This document shows, one piece after another, positions 15,268-23,531 of a stretch of 49,881 bases of DNA. Position numbers and translations under genes: made by a program. Numbering within the stretch: position 1 is the stretch's first letter; every line of letters starts with the position of its first letter. Origin of the DNA: Candidatus Thalassarchaeum sp. (GTDB taxonomy: Archaea; Thermoplasmatota; Poseidoniia; Poseidoniales; Thalassarchaeaceae); contig JASMMD010000006.1 of assembly GCA_030748335.1 (NCBI GenBank), positions 1 through 49,881 on the forward strand, given 5' to 3'. The notes beneath the pieces are model-generated. The model saw only the letters and a list, made by a program, of their open reading frames with translations, was not told the DNA's origin and did no database searches.

Positions 15268-17220
15268 TCAGGCCATTCCGAGCAAGTGCCATGCCTCAAG
15301 GTTACGACTGCGCACGTGCTCCAACCATGCCGACCAGTCCTCGTCGCAGCGCAGCGTATCCGGGTCCCCGACGACGATCAGCCCGCGCTTGGCGCGAGTC
15401 AGGGCAACATTGAGCCGACGCGAGTCCGAGAGGAAGCCGACGTTACCATCGCTGTTCGAGCGCACACACGAGAACAGTATGACCTCCTTCTCTCTGCCTT
15501 GGTATCCGTCAACCGTGTGGACCTCGACCGAATCGTACCGACCCGGCACGCTATCGCGAATCGCCCTGACCTGCCCGGCGTAGGGTGTGATGATTCCGAT
15601 ATCACGCTGCTCCAACTCACCTCCGTCCAACAGCCCCTCAAGCAAGCGAGCTACCCAAGCGGCTTCGGCGGGATTCTCCTTCGAGGTGCCGTCGGGGGAC
15701 CTCACCTCTCCGCCCTCTATCGGCAGGAACGCCATAGGACACTCCCAATCGGGCCACAGTAATCCGGCAGGGGTTTGCCTATCTGAGGCAGAGACCCCAT
15801 CCTCAAGCTTGCCTTCGTAGAACCTCTCGTTAGGGAACTCCGAGATTGCGGGATGCATCCTGTACTGCACGCGCAGCAGATAAGGCTCGATTCCGACCTC
15901 GACCATCCGCTCGAACAGGGAGCGCCCCAGCCCGCCGTTCTGCGCGCGCTGGGAGATGACGGTGGGCGGTAACTGCCGGTGATCGCCGACCAAGACGACC
16001 TGCCGCGCCCCCCTAACCAGCGGTACCAGCGCGGCAGGCTCGGTGGCCTGCGTGGCCTCGTCGATGAGGACGCGGGAGAACCTACGACCATCCAGCAGCT
16101 CGTGACCCGAGCCTATGCAGGTGCAGCACAGCACCTGAGCTCGGTCGAGAATGTCATCGCGCATCTGCGCCTCTATCTTGCGGACCTCCTTCCACCCTCT
16201 GCTGAGATCGCGGTGCGCTAGGCCCTTCTCCTTCCCCCTCATGCCCTTGACGCGCCGCGACAGTTTCTCGTTGGACTCCAGCCAGTGGTCGAGGTCGCGG
16301 CGCAGCGGGTGTTCCTCCATCCTAGCATCCATCGTCGCTTCGCGAAGACTCTCCCGGACCTTGACCGGCTGCCCGAGTCGGACCGCCCTGACGCCGAGCG
16401 ACAGCAGCCCCTCCAGCAGATTGTCCACGGCGACGTTGGAGTCGGCAACGGCCAACACGGTCCCAATGTCCTGCTTGGCCCAGTTATCCAGTATCCGGAC
16501 CGCGGTGTGTGTCTTGCCAGTCCCGGGCGGCCCCTGTATCAGCGTGAAACGGTTGTCCACGGCTGCTTTGGCGGCCTCTCTCTGCGCCTCGTTGAGGTCG
16601 GAGGCCAGATGGGCGGGGCGAGGTCGAGCTCCTCCAAGCTCGGGAGCCAGTGAGGCGGTGCCGACCGGGTCGTGGACCATGCCTAGGAGAAGGTCGCGCA
16701 ATGGAGCCCCACCGTCCTCTTCAAACACCGAGTTGAGGGCATCGCGCATCCTGTCGTGAGCAATCCTGTTCGCACCCCTGTCCATTCTCCAAGTGTCCTT
16801 CCGCAGATCGGTGGGGGCCTCGGGCAGGACGATTCGGATGAAGTGCCTAGAACGGTTACTCACTATCGCGTCCACAGGCTTCTCCGAGAGCGGGTTCCGG
16901 CGACTCAGCATCACGATGTCGCCCTGTCTGAATCGATGCATCCCGAAGGCCTGGCGGTCGCGCCGTTGCAGTTTGACGATACGCTGGCCGAATAGCCAAC
17001 CATCGGTCTTCGCCACTAGGTCGAACAAGGCTATGCCGTTCGCAGCTAGACGGCCGTCGGTCCACTCACGCAATCTCTTCTCAGTGATTGACAATTCATC
17101 ATCCAACTCCCACCTGATTAGATTCAGGTAGGCCTCGTGATGATCCTGACTGCGATTGAACCTCGCAGGAAGCTCCTCGGCCTCGTCTGTCACGGCCGGA
17201 CGGCGCACGCGCCATCCCAT
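15268..17220 (-). CDS. SF1B DNA/RNA helicase (UPF1/IGHMBP2-like)
   Basis: A 650-residue ATP-driven helicase. Motifs in order: Q motif/motif [28 protein letters not shown], Ia AVADSNVAVDNLLEGL, motif II VLIDEATQATEP, motif III VLVGDHRQLPPT, motif IV LRVQYRMHPAISEFPN, motif V VEVHTVDGYQGREKEVILFSCVRSN, motif VI LNVALTRAKRGLIVVGD. The N-terminal 200 residues form the family's 1B beta-barrel region. UPF1/IGHMBP2-like enzymes unwind RNA or DNA 5'-3'; the archaeal substrate is not known. The first codon of the track ORF is GTG 17223; ATG 17220 follows at once and is preferred. It diverges from the zinc-ribbon/SAP-like gene. Confidence 0.93.
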   Translation of the reverse strand: MGWRVRRPAVTDEAEELPARFNRSQDHHEAYLNLIRWELDDELSITEKRLREWTDGRLAANGIALFDLVAKTDGWLFGQRIVKLQRRDRQAFGMHRFRQGDIVMLSRRNPLSEKPVDAIVSNRSRHFIRIVLPEAPTDLRKDTWRMDRGANRIAHDRMRDALNSVFEEDGGAPLRDLLLGMVHDPVGTASLAPELGGARPRPAHLASDLNEAQREAAKAAVDNRFTLIQGPPGTGKTHTAVRILDNWAKQDIGTVLAVADSNVAVDNLLEGLLSLGVRAVRLGQPVKVRESLREATMDARMEEHPLRRDLDHWLESNEKLSRRVKGMRGKEKGLAHRDLSRGWKEVRKIEAQMRDDILDRAQVLCCTCIGSGHELLDGRRFSRVLIDEATQATEPAALVPLVRGARQVVLVGDHRQLPPTVISQRAQNGGLGRSLFERMVEVGIEPYLLRVQYRMHPAISEFPNERFYEGKLEDGVSASDRQTPAGLLWPDWECPMAFLPIEGGEVRSPDGTSKENPAEAAWVARLLEGLLDGGELEQRDIGIITPYAGQVRAIRDSVPGRYDSVEVHTVDGYQGREKEVILFSCVRSNSDGNVGFLSDSRRLNVALTRAKRGLIVVGDPDTLRCDEDWSAWLEHVRSRNLEAWHLLGMA

Positions 17221-17276
17221 CACGGTTCCCCAAATTCTCCATCGCCGTTGGAGACAGCGGGCAGCAACCCCGGGTG

Positions 17277-17285
17277 AATATTATA
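17277..17285 (+). promoter_or_regulatory. Candidate TATA box for the zinc-ribbon/SAP-like gene
   Basis: aatattata stands out in a GC-rich 100-base divergent gap. It is centred about 44 bases before ATG 17325, so transcription would start near 17307 and leave a leader of roughly 18 bases. The track ORF start GTG 17274 would lie upstream of this promoter and is therefore unlikely. Confidence 0.5.
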
Positions 17286-17324
17286 CGGAGAGTTTCGGCG
17301 AGGTCGGCCATCGAGGGGGCCGGG

Positions 17325-18545
17325 ATGTTCGACCGATTCAAGTCGTGGCGGAAGCGAGAGGAGCAGGGCGTCGAGTGCCCACTCTGCCAAGAGCGCAACC
17401 ACGAGGACGCCGAGAACTGCTCGCGCTGCTCGTACCAACTGCAGAAGGCCTCGCATCAACAGGAAGCGTCAGTGGGTGAGAAGGTAGCCACGGACCTGTT
17501 CGACGAGTTGTTAGAAGAGATGGAGGAAGACGATGATGAGGAAACTATCGATTGGACCAACGCCGCCTTCACGATGGACGACGTCACCATAGACGTCAAG
17601 CAGTATGGCAAGGACGACGCGGTAGTCACCAAGCAGAAGCCCAGCTTTGCCTTCACCGCGGATCTCCCTGAGTCCAACGACGCCGAGGAAGAGGAGTACG
17701 AACTCAAGCCCGAGGACGCGCCGGAGTTCGTCACTAAGTTCGAGGTTCCAGAGACCGAGGAAGCGCCTCTCGAAGTCATTGAGGCCCAGCAGATAGAGCT
17801 AATCCAGCCGACTGCGGAGGCTCCCGAGGAGGTCGAAATCACCTCAGCTAGTGAGGTGCCTGAAACCAACGGCTCCGAGCCTCAGCCAGAGCCAGAGAGC
17901 GCGCCCGAACCCGAACCCGAGCCGGAGCCAGAGCCCGATTCGGAGCCGATGGAACCCGGCCTCTCCGACCTCACCGTGGACCAGTTGAAGACGGTGGCCA
18001 ACCAGCGGGGCCTCTCGGGCTACTCCAAGCTCAAGAAGGCGGAAATCATCACGCTGCTGGAGACCGAGCCCGAAGCAGAGGACGACCCCGAGCCCGAGGT
18101 CGAGATACCGCCGTCACCCACCGACCTGCCACCACCTCCTACCCCTCCGACGCCACCTCCGCCTCCGGAGGTAGAGGAAGATCAGGAGCCGATGCCGATC
18201 CCCCCTCCTCCCATCATTCCATCCATCCCCAAGATCCCGAAGCCGGCCAAGACCCCGAATTACTGGCCCTGGGCCCAGCAGGAAGAGTGGTCGGACCGCA
18301 AGGTCGCAGGGCAAGTCAAGGCGGCTATGGAGGCGGCCCGCTCGAGGGACATCGCTCAGGCGACGGTGCTGATCGACGAGGTTGGCCCCCATCTGGGAGA
18401 CCGTCCTAAGCTCATCTATCCGATAGGGGCCCTGCTGCAGAGGATAGGGCGAGGGAAAGCCGTTGACAAGCTGCTGGCTTCCGCTCTGAAGGCCCTGCCG
18501 AATGACTCCAACATCGCTACAGCCAAGGCGAAGCTTCGACCCTGA
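17325..18545 (+). CDS. Zinc-ribbon, acidic, SAP/Rho-N-like multidomain protein
   Basis: No named family recognised for the whole 406-residue protein. A treble-clef-like zinc ribbon (CPLC...CSRC, residues 18-35) is followed by a long acidic disordered region with a PEPEPEPEPEPD run. Then comes a SAP/HeH/Rho-N-like domain (LTVDQLKTVANQRGLSGYSKLKKAEIITLLE), a proline-rich segment (PPPPTPPTPPPPPEV), and a helical C-terminal domain of about 100 residues (WSDRKVAGQVKAAMEAARSRDIAQATVLIDEV...) that looks TPR-like. No membrane segment. It may be a scaffold that binds nucleic acid or ribosomes (inference). Start ATG 17325 follows the TATA position. Confidence 0.75.
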   Translation: MFDRFKSWRKREEQGVECPLCQERNHEDAENCSRCSYQLQKASHQQEASVGEKVATDLFDELLEEMEEDDDEETIDWTNAAFTMDDVTIDVKQYGKDDAVVTKQKPSFAFTADLPESNDAEEEEYELKPEDAPEFVTKFEVPETEEAPLEVIEAQQIELIQPTAEAPEEVEITSASEVPETNGSEPQPEPESAPEPEPEPEPEPDSEPMEPGLSDLTVDQLKTVANQRGLSGYSKLKKAEIITLLETEPEAEDDPEPEVEIPPSPTDLPPPPTPPTPPPPPEVEEDQEPMPIPPPPIIPSIPKIPKPAKTPNYWPWAQQEEWSDRKVAGQVKAAMEAARSRDIAQATVLIDEVGPHLGDRPKLIYPIGALLQRIGRGKAVDKLLASALKALPNDSNIATAKAKLRP

Positions 18546-18627
18546 TGGCCGTAGCCCTGATTGGTCATGACCCAGCCGCAGGGGTGTGCTTAGACGGGCG
18601 ACGACGACCATAAGGGTCGACGATATT

Positions 18628-19170
18628 ATGGTCCTGAGACCGGCAACTAGCGAGCACCACTCTGACTTGCTAGAGGCCTTTGAGGAGACTTGGCCTGAGG
18701 TCAGCAGGGCGATGCCGTGGATTTATCCCGATCTCCCCTTCGACACGCAGATCGACGATTTCCTAGCTGAGACCGAGCGCATGGGCAGGGCCGGCCTGCT
18801 ACACCACTGGGTGATGGTGAGGCCATGGGACGGAGCCCTTCTCGGACTGATTGGCTTCGATCGGGTGACGCGCTCGGAGAAGGCCGCTTGGAATCTCGGC
18901 TACTGGGTTCGTAGTTCAGAGCAACAGCATGGTCTGGCGCGCCGGGCGATTGATGCTGTCCTAGGCTGGCTGGGCGAGGCCGAGGCGACCTCGGTTGAGC
19001 TAAAAGTCGACCCCCACAATCCAGCAGGACGGAGCACCGTGATGCGCACGGTGCGAGACTGGGGCGGTGAGAGGTGCGTGGACGGGGACTCTGCGATCAC
19101 CGTCGCTGGGGTCCGAACCCCCCACGAGTGTCACTTGGTAACAATCGGTCCGGGCCTAGGACCTGAGTAA
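18628..19170 (+). CDS. GNAT acetyltransferase, RimJ/RimL-like
   Basis: A 180-residue acetyl-CoA-dependent N-acetyltransferase. The start of the fold is MVLRPATSEHHSDLLEAFEETWPEV, and the core has DGALLGLIGFDRVTRSEKAAWNLGYWVRSSEQQHGLARRAIDAVLGWL, with the helix after GYWV matching the acetyl-CoA pyrophosphate loop (Q/R-x-x-G-x-A form: QHGLA). Similar proteins acetylate ribosomal protein N-termini or small molecules; the substrate is unknown. ATG 18628 begins right at the conserved strand, so the track start 18586 is not needed. Confidence 0.85.
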   Translation: MVLRPATSEHHSDLLEAFEETWPEVSRAMPWIYPDLPFDTQIDDFLAETERMGRAGLLHHWVMVRPWDGALLGLIGFDRVTRSEKAAWNLGYWVRSSEQQHGLARRAIDAVLGWLGEAEATSVELKVDPHNPAGRSTVMRTVRDWGGERCVDGDSAITVAGVRTPHECHLVTIGPGLGPE

Positions 19171-19220
19171 GGCTCGAATCGGGTGCGACCCATTGAAAAC
19201 ACCCCCTTGGGTCGGAATTC

Positions 19221-19240
19221 TGCCCCAATGGGGCAGGAGG
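19221..19240 (+). promoter_or_regulatory. Hairpin plus Shine-Dalgarno ahead of aceE
   Basis: tgcccc-aat-ggggca (19221-19235) is a perfect 6-bp stem with a 3-base loop. It is followed at once by the ribosome site ggagg (19236-19240), 7 bases before the aceE ATG. Most starts nearby lack a clear SD, so this one is conspicuous. Confidence 0.5.
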
Positions 19241-19247
19241 AGCGAGA

Positions 19248-21908
19248 ATGCCGCCATCCGAACCCCGCCAGCGCCTTCCGGACATCGATCCGGAGGAGAC
19301 CGATGAGTGGATGGAGGCGCTACGCTCCGTCGTAGCCTCGCAGGGCGTCGAAAGGGCCCGCCTGCTCCTGCACGAACTGATGGCCGAGGCGAATGCCTTG
19401 TCCATCCCAATCCGACCGTCCTCGCAGACCCCCTACGTCAATTCCATCTCCCTTGAGCAGCAACCGCCCTACCCCGGTGACCTGCGATTGGAGGAAGCCA
19501 TACAGAATGCGGTACTATGGAACGCGGCGGTCACGGTGTCCGACGCCAACCGACGCCTCGATGGCATTGGCGGACACATCTCCTCCTACGCCTCTAGCTC
19601 GACGCTCTATGAGGTCGGCTTCAATCACGTCTTCAGGGGCAAACAGCACAACGGTATCGGCGATGCGATCTATGTTCAGGGCCACGCCAGCCCCGGCATC
19701 TACGCCCGGGCCTTCCTAGATGGTAGGCTGAGCGAGGAGCAGCTGCGCAACTTCAGGCAGGAGGCCTATGGGGCCGGCTTGTCCTCCTACCCCCATCCGA
19801 GGTTGATGCCCGAGTTCTGGGAGTATCCGACCGTCTCGATGGGCCTCGGACCACTGGCCGCGGTGATGCACGCGAGGTTCTGGAAGTATCTGCAGCAGCG
19901 CGGACTCGCTGACACGTCGGAGAGCCGAGTCTTCGCCTTCCTCGGTGACGGCGAGATGGACGAGCCCGAATCCATCGCTTCGATCGCGGTTGCTGGCCGC
20001 GAGCAACTCGACAACCTAGTGATCGTCGTGAACTGCAACCTGCAGAGACTCGACGGTCCGGTGAGGGGTAACGCGAAGATTATCCAGGAGCTCGAGGGTC
20101 TCTACCGGGGTGCCGGGTGGACCGTCATCAAGGTGCTCTGGGGGTCGGGTTGGGACCGAGTCCTACAGAACGACACTGGAGGGGAGCTGTTGGCCCGCTT
20201 CGAGCAGATAGCAGACGGCGACTGGCAGCGGATGAGCACCCTGACCCCAGCCGAGTTCCGCTCCGAGCTGTTCGCAGGAAGCTCCGCCCTTGAGGCACTG
20301 GGCACCTCACTATCCGACGAGGACATCGCCGACCTCACCCGCGGCGGCCATGACCCACTCAAGGTCTACGCCGCCTACGAGGCCGCCCTAGCAGCAGACG
20401 GACCTGCGGTGATACTCGCTCACACCGTGAAGGGATGGGGAATCGACTCGTTCGAAGGCCGGAACTCGACCCACCAGAAGAAGAAGATGGAACTCGACGA
20501 CCTAATCGCCTACAGGGACGCACTCGGCCTTTCCATAGCCGACTCCGACCTCGAGGACAGCCCGTTCTACAGCCTCGACGATGAGTCGGATGAGGCCGAG
20601 TACATGATGCAGAGGTTGTCCGCGATGGGCGGTCCACTACCGTCGCGAAATCCCACAGCCATCGAATTGGAGCTCCCGGGCGAGGAGGCCTACGCATCCT
20701 TTGACGAGGGCACTCCAGAGGGCCAGGAGGTATCCACCACGATGGCGTTCGTCAGACTGCTGCGCAACCTGATGAAGTCCAATATCGGTGAGAGGATCGT
20801 GCCTATCATACCAGACGAGGGCAGGACATTCGGGATGGATCCGCTGTTCAGCGAGTTCGGCATCTTCGCTTCGCAAGGGCAGAGGTATACTCCAGTAGAC
20901 CACGCTATGCTGCTGAATTACAAGGAGTCGGAGTCGGGGCAGGTGCTGCAGGAGGGAATCTCCGAGGCCGGAGCGATAGCATCGTGGATAGCCAGCGCGA
21001 CGTCCTACTCTCATGCCCAGTCTCCCACCCTTCCGTTCTACACCTTCTACTCGATGTTCGGCTTCCAGCGCGTAGGCGACCAGGTCTGGAGCGCCGCCGA
21101 CGCGCGTGCGCGTGGTTTCCTGATGGGAGCTACCGCCGGTCGCACTACGCTCAACGGCGAGGGTCTGCAGCACCAAGACGGCCACAGCCTACTGATGGCT
21201 TCGACGGTGCCGTACTGCAGAGCATGGGACCCGGCCTATGCCTACGAGGTCGCAACCATCATCCGACACGGCATCGACGAGATGTGGGGCCAGAATCTCG
21301 ATGTCTTCCACTATGTGATGCTGTACAACGAGAACCAGCAGCAGATGCCCAAGCCCGAGGGCGCAGATGAGGGAATAGTGCGCGGTGCGTACCTTCTCGA
21401 CGAGGCCAAGCGTAAGGGCGCGAAAGTACGTCTGCTCGGCTCGGGACCAATCCTGCAGTACGTCAGCGAGGCAGCTGGAATTCTGAGCGAGGAGTTCGGA
21501 GTCTCCCCGGAGGTCTGGTCAGTCACATCCTACGGGGAGATGCGCCGAGACGGCCTAGCAGCAGAGCGTCACGCCCGATTACACCCTCAGGACGCCCAGA
21601 CGCCATACGCAGCGCAGTGCTTCGGCGATGACATGCCCACTGTGGCATCCTCAGACCACATCGCAGCCATCCCAGAGATGATCCAGCGCTGGGTCGGCGG
21701 TCGCTACGTGGTACTCGGAACCGATGGCTTCGGTCGTTCCGACTCTCGCGATGCACTGCGCTCGTTCTTCGAGATAGACACCAACAGCATCGTGCTGGCT
21801 GCACTTTCGGCCCTAGAGCAGGATGGCGCTATGCCGGCTGGCACAGTGGATGATGCGGCAGCCAAGTTAGGTGTCGAGCGCGAGAGATACGACAAGACGA
21901 GCGAATAG
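19248..21908 (+). CDS. aceE: Pyruvate dehydrogenase E1 component, homodimeric type
   Basis: AceE decarboxylates pyruvate with thiamine diphosphate and passes the acetyl group to lipoyl-E2. At 886 residues it matches the E. coli enzyme in length. The TPP/Mg motif is FLGDGEMDEPES near residue 230, and other AceE blocks are VNCNLQRLDGPVRGN, HTVKGWGI, IIPDEGRTFGMDPLFSEFGI, TAGRTTLNGEGLQHQDGHS and YVVLGTDGFGRSDSR. There is no E2 or E3 gene beside it. Archaea more often use pyruvate:ferredoxin oxidoreductase; this form is typical of Proteobacteria and Actinobacteria, so descent from a bacterial donor is likely. Strong SD and a leader hairpin precede it. Confidence 0.96.
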   Translation: MPPSEPRQRLPDIDPEETDEWMEALRSVVASQGVERARLLLHELMAEANALSIPIRPSSQTPYVNSISLEQQPPYPGDLRLEEAIQNAVLWNAAVTVSDANRRLDGIGGHISSYASSSTLYEVGFNHVFRGKQHNGIGDAIYVQGHASPGIYARAFLDGRLSEEQLRNFRQEAYGAGLSSYPHPRLMPEFWEYPTVSMGLGPLAAVMHARFWKYLQQRGLADTSESRVFAFLGDGEMDEPESIASIAVAGREQLDNLVIVVNCNLQRLDGPVRGNAKIIQELEGLYRGAGWTVIKVLWGSGWDRVLQNDTGGELLARFEQIADGDWQRMSTLTPAEFRSELFAGSSALEALGTSLSDEDIADLTRGGHDPLKVYAAYEAALAADGPAVILAHTVKGWGIDSFEGRNSTHQKKKMELDDLIAYRDALGLSIADSDLEDSPFYSLDDESDEAEYMMQRLSAMGGPLPSRNPTAIELELPGEEAYASFDEGTPEGQEVSTTMAFVRLLRNLMKSNIGERIVPIIPDEGRTFGMDPLFSEFGIFASQGQRYTPVDHAMLLNYKESESGQVLQEGISEAGAIASWIASATSYSHAQSPTLPFYTFYSMFGFQRVGDQVWSAADARARGFLMGATAGRTTLNGEGLQHQDGHSLLMASTVPYCRAWDPAYAYEVATIIRHGIDEMWGQNLDVFHYVMLYNENQQQMPKPEGADEGIVRGAYLLDEAKRKGAKVRLLGSGPILQYVSEAAGILSEEFGVSPEVWSVTSYGEMRRDGLAAERHARLHPQDAQTPYAAQCFGDDMPTVASSDHIAAIPEMIQRWVGGRYVVLGTDGFGRSDSRDALRSFFEIDTNSIVLAALSALEQDGAMPAGTVDDAAAKLGVERERYDKTSE

Positions 21909-21910
21909 AC

Positions 21911-22306
21911 TCACTTCCCCTCCTCTCCCTCTTCCCACCAGGAACCATCTTTCTCTAACTCGAGAACACCATCTTCTGACGAGGGGACACTCGCTTCTTC
22001 CTCGTCTGTATCCTCATCCATGTCCTGCCCTGCAGCAGCCCACTCTTCTTCGGATATCTCGCCGTCCCCATCTGTATCCAATACTACTGCCTTTCCGAGT
22101 TTCTTCCTTCTAAGTAATTCAAATACCACACCCAAAACAAGAAGAAGCAAACAGACTGAGGATGTTAGCATACCTTCTGCCGTAATTCTAGAGTACCCCA
22201 TGGACATTAGAACTGCTACGCCTATCTCGAATAAGATGGAAAAAACAATCCATGCACATATTTCTAAGAGAGCCTCGAAGCAGACATCTTCGGACATACT
22301 AATCAT
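21911..22306 (-). CDS. Small membrane protein with EF-hand
   Basis: A 131-residue protein of unknown family. Two hydrophobic helices (about residues 12-35 and 45-65) are followed by one canonical EF-hand loop, DTDGDGEISEEEW (about 77-89), and then a very acidic, Trp-containing tail. The EF-hand suggests calcium binding. Base composition is AT-richer than the neighbours, as in the two genes upstream. It begins 3 bases after the stop of the 49-codon ORF, so the three form one operon. ATG 22306 is used; ATG 22297 is an alternative. Confidence 0.75.
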   Translation of the reverse strand: MISMSEDVCFEALLEICAWIVFSILFEIGVAVLMSMGYSRITAEGMLTSSVCLLLLVLGVVFELLRRKKLGKAVVLDTDGDGEISEEEWAAAGQDMDEDTDEEEASVPSSEDGVLELEKDGSWWEEGEEGK

Positions 22307-22309
22307 ACT

Positions 22310-22459
22310 CTATTCATCGGGGTATCGGACGGGAATCCCGGTCAACTCAGACAGCCTCTCCGCGAAAGGAAACCACTCTCCCTCCTCCACCTGGATGTGG
22401 GCAATGACCTCTCCCTCATGATCGAGAATCTGCACGATGTACTCCCAGTGTCCACTCAT
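22310..22459 (-). CDS. 49-residue conserved-looking small protein
   Basis: This ORF is below the track's length limit. It reads MSGHWEYIVQILDHEGEVIA then HIQVEEGEWFPFAERLSELT and ends GIPVRYPDE, with a mixed, protein-like composition and no low complexity. It fits exactly between its neighbours: 11 bases after the 337-residue gene and 3 bases before the EF-hand gene, all on the minus strand. The track entry 22020..22421 (+) lies antisense to it and is not credible. Soluble, acidic, function unknown. Confidence 0.7.
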   Translation of the reverse strand: MSGHWEYIVQILDHEGEVIAHIQVEEGEWFPFAERLSELTGIPVRYPDE

Positions 22460-22470
22460 CTCAATCACCT

Positions 22471-23484
22471 CTAATCATCATTGTCCTCATGCCAAATCCT
22501 CTCCAAACCAATCGCTGAAATCGATGACTTCGAGACCTCCTTGTAGGTGAGCGAATCAATTCTCATCGATGCCAATCTCCTGAGTACCAGTTTGTCATCG
22601 TGTACGGTCACCGAGGTCCATGCACTGCTTCTGGTCAGGAATAAGTAACCAACAAATATCAAAGAACTGAATACGATAACGGAAAAGAATCCGGAGCCGA
22701 CCCAAAACATGAGATCTCCCCCGAAGCCCCCTTCCGGGGGAGTCAACAACCCCCCTGCGACGAAAATGCTGAAGACGACGAAAGCCAGAGTCATATGCAG
22801 CATCTTGGAATTGCCCTTGAGGCGTATGTGTCCACCGACCACCGACTCATCAATCTGGGCGTCAGGGTCCCTAGTGGCCATCCGCATGTCCATCCTTTCT
22901 TCGGGCTCCGAGTCGTGTTCGACCTTCTCCTCCCACCACGTCTCACTATCTTCGGATATCCCCCTCCTCCTTTCGTCGACTATCTCGATTCCGATGGCAT
23001 CCGATAAGGACTCAGCAAAGGCTCGGGTTCTGCTGTAGCCCCAACTGTGATGCCACAATGTCTCCTTCCAATCAGGACCCTCAAACCTAATCGTGAAATT
23101 ATCATCTCCCGATTCCATAATCTTCAGTACAGCCCCTCCTCCAAGGTCTCTGTCCCATCTGACTTTAGTCTGAGAGCCTCTAATTTTCTTCAGCATAAAT
23201 CTCTTGTCTGCAAGATTAATCTCCCACCTCCAAACCACTCCTGAATTCCATATTGATTTCAGACCAAATCCAGTGAGTATCGCACAGATCAGCCCAAAAA
23301 TCAAAATGAAAATTACCAAGAAAGGATCTTCGGAGAGATAACTTTGGAATTCAAGCACGGGTGACCCAATGATCCCGGCGAAAATGACCAGAATTACTCC
23401 AACGAATAGTCCTCCTGGCTCACTTTCCATGAAAACTGTGTCATCTTCGGACTCCCAGTTCTCTGGCAGGTCTATTTTGGCCAC
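22471..23484 (-). CDS. Polytopic membrane protein of unknown function
   Basis: A 337-residue protein with two pairs of membrane helices: about residues 26-48 and 53-75, then 228-250 and 257-282. Between them is a soluble acidic domain of about 150 residues containing basic clusters (IVDERRRGIS) and a stretch reminiscent of a PH-like/bPH2 membrane-associated fold (WRWEINLADKRFMLKKIRGSQTKVRWDRDLGG). The C-terminal HDDKLVLRRL...SLTYKEVSKSSISAIGLERIW repeats that style. The fold suggestion is weak. The GTG start is supported by a TATA-like site 26 bases upstream. The gene is noticeably AT-richer than its surroundings. Confidence 0.75.
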   Translation of the reverse strand: MAKIDLPENWESEDDTVFMESEPGGLFVGVILVIFAGIIGSPVLEFQSYLSEDPFLVIFILIFGLICAILTGFGLKSIWNSGVVWRWEINLADKRFMLKKIRGSQTKVRWDRDLGGGAVLKIMESGDDNFTIRFEGPDWKETLWHHSWGYSRTRAFAESLSDAIGIEIVDERRRGISEDSETWWEEKVEHDSEPEERMDMRMATRDPDAQIDESVVGGHIRLKGNSKMLHMTLAFVVFSIFVAGGLLTPPEGGFGGDLMFWVGSGFFSVIVFSSLIFVGYLFLTRSSAWTSVTVHDDKLVLRRLASMRIDSLTYKEVSKSSISAIGLERIWHEDNDD

Positions 23485-23505
23485 ACTGCTTGACTATCTC
23501 CAAAT

Positions 23506-23514
23506 GGTATAACC
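23506..23514 (-). promoter_or_regulatory. Candidate TATA box of the AT-rich operon
   Basis: The minus strand reads ggttatacc, a near-palindrome, centred 26 bases before the GTG start at 23484. This is the expected spacing for a leaderless archaeal transcript and supports a GTG start. It sits in the 47-base gap after the upstream MBL gene. Confidence 0.5.
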
Positions 23515-23531
23515 AATTTCCCGGCATCCAC

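Noticed and set aside
22020-22421. 133-aa plus-strand ORF
   Set aside because: It lies antisense to the EF-hand gene and the 49-residue gene, both of which have protein-like sequence.
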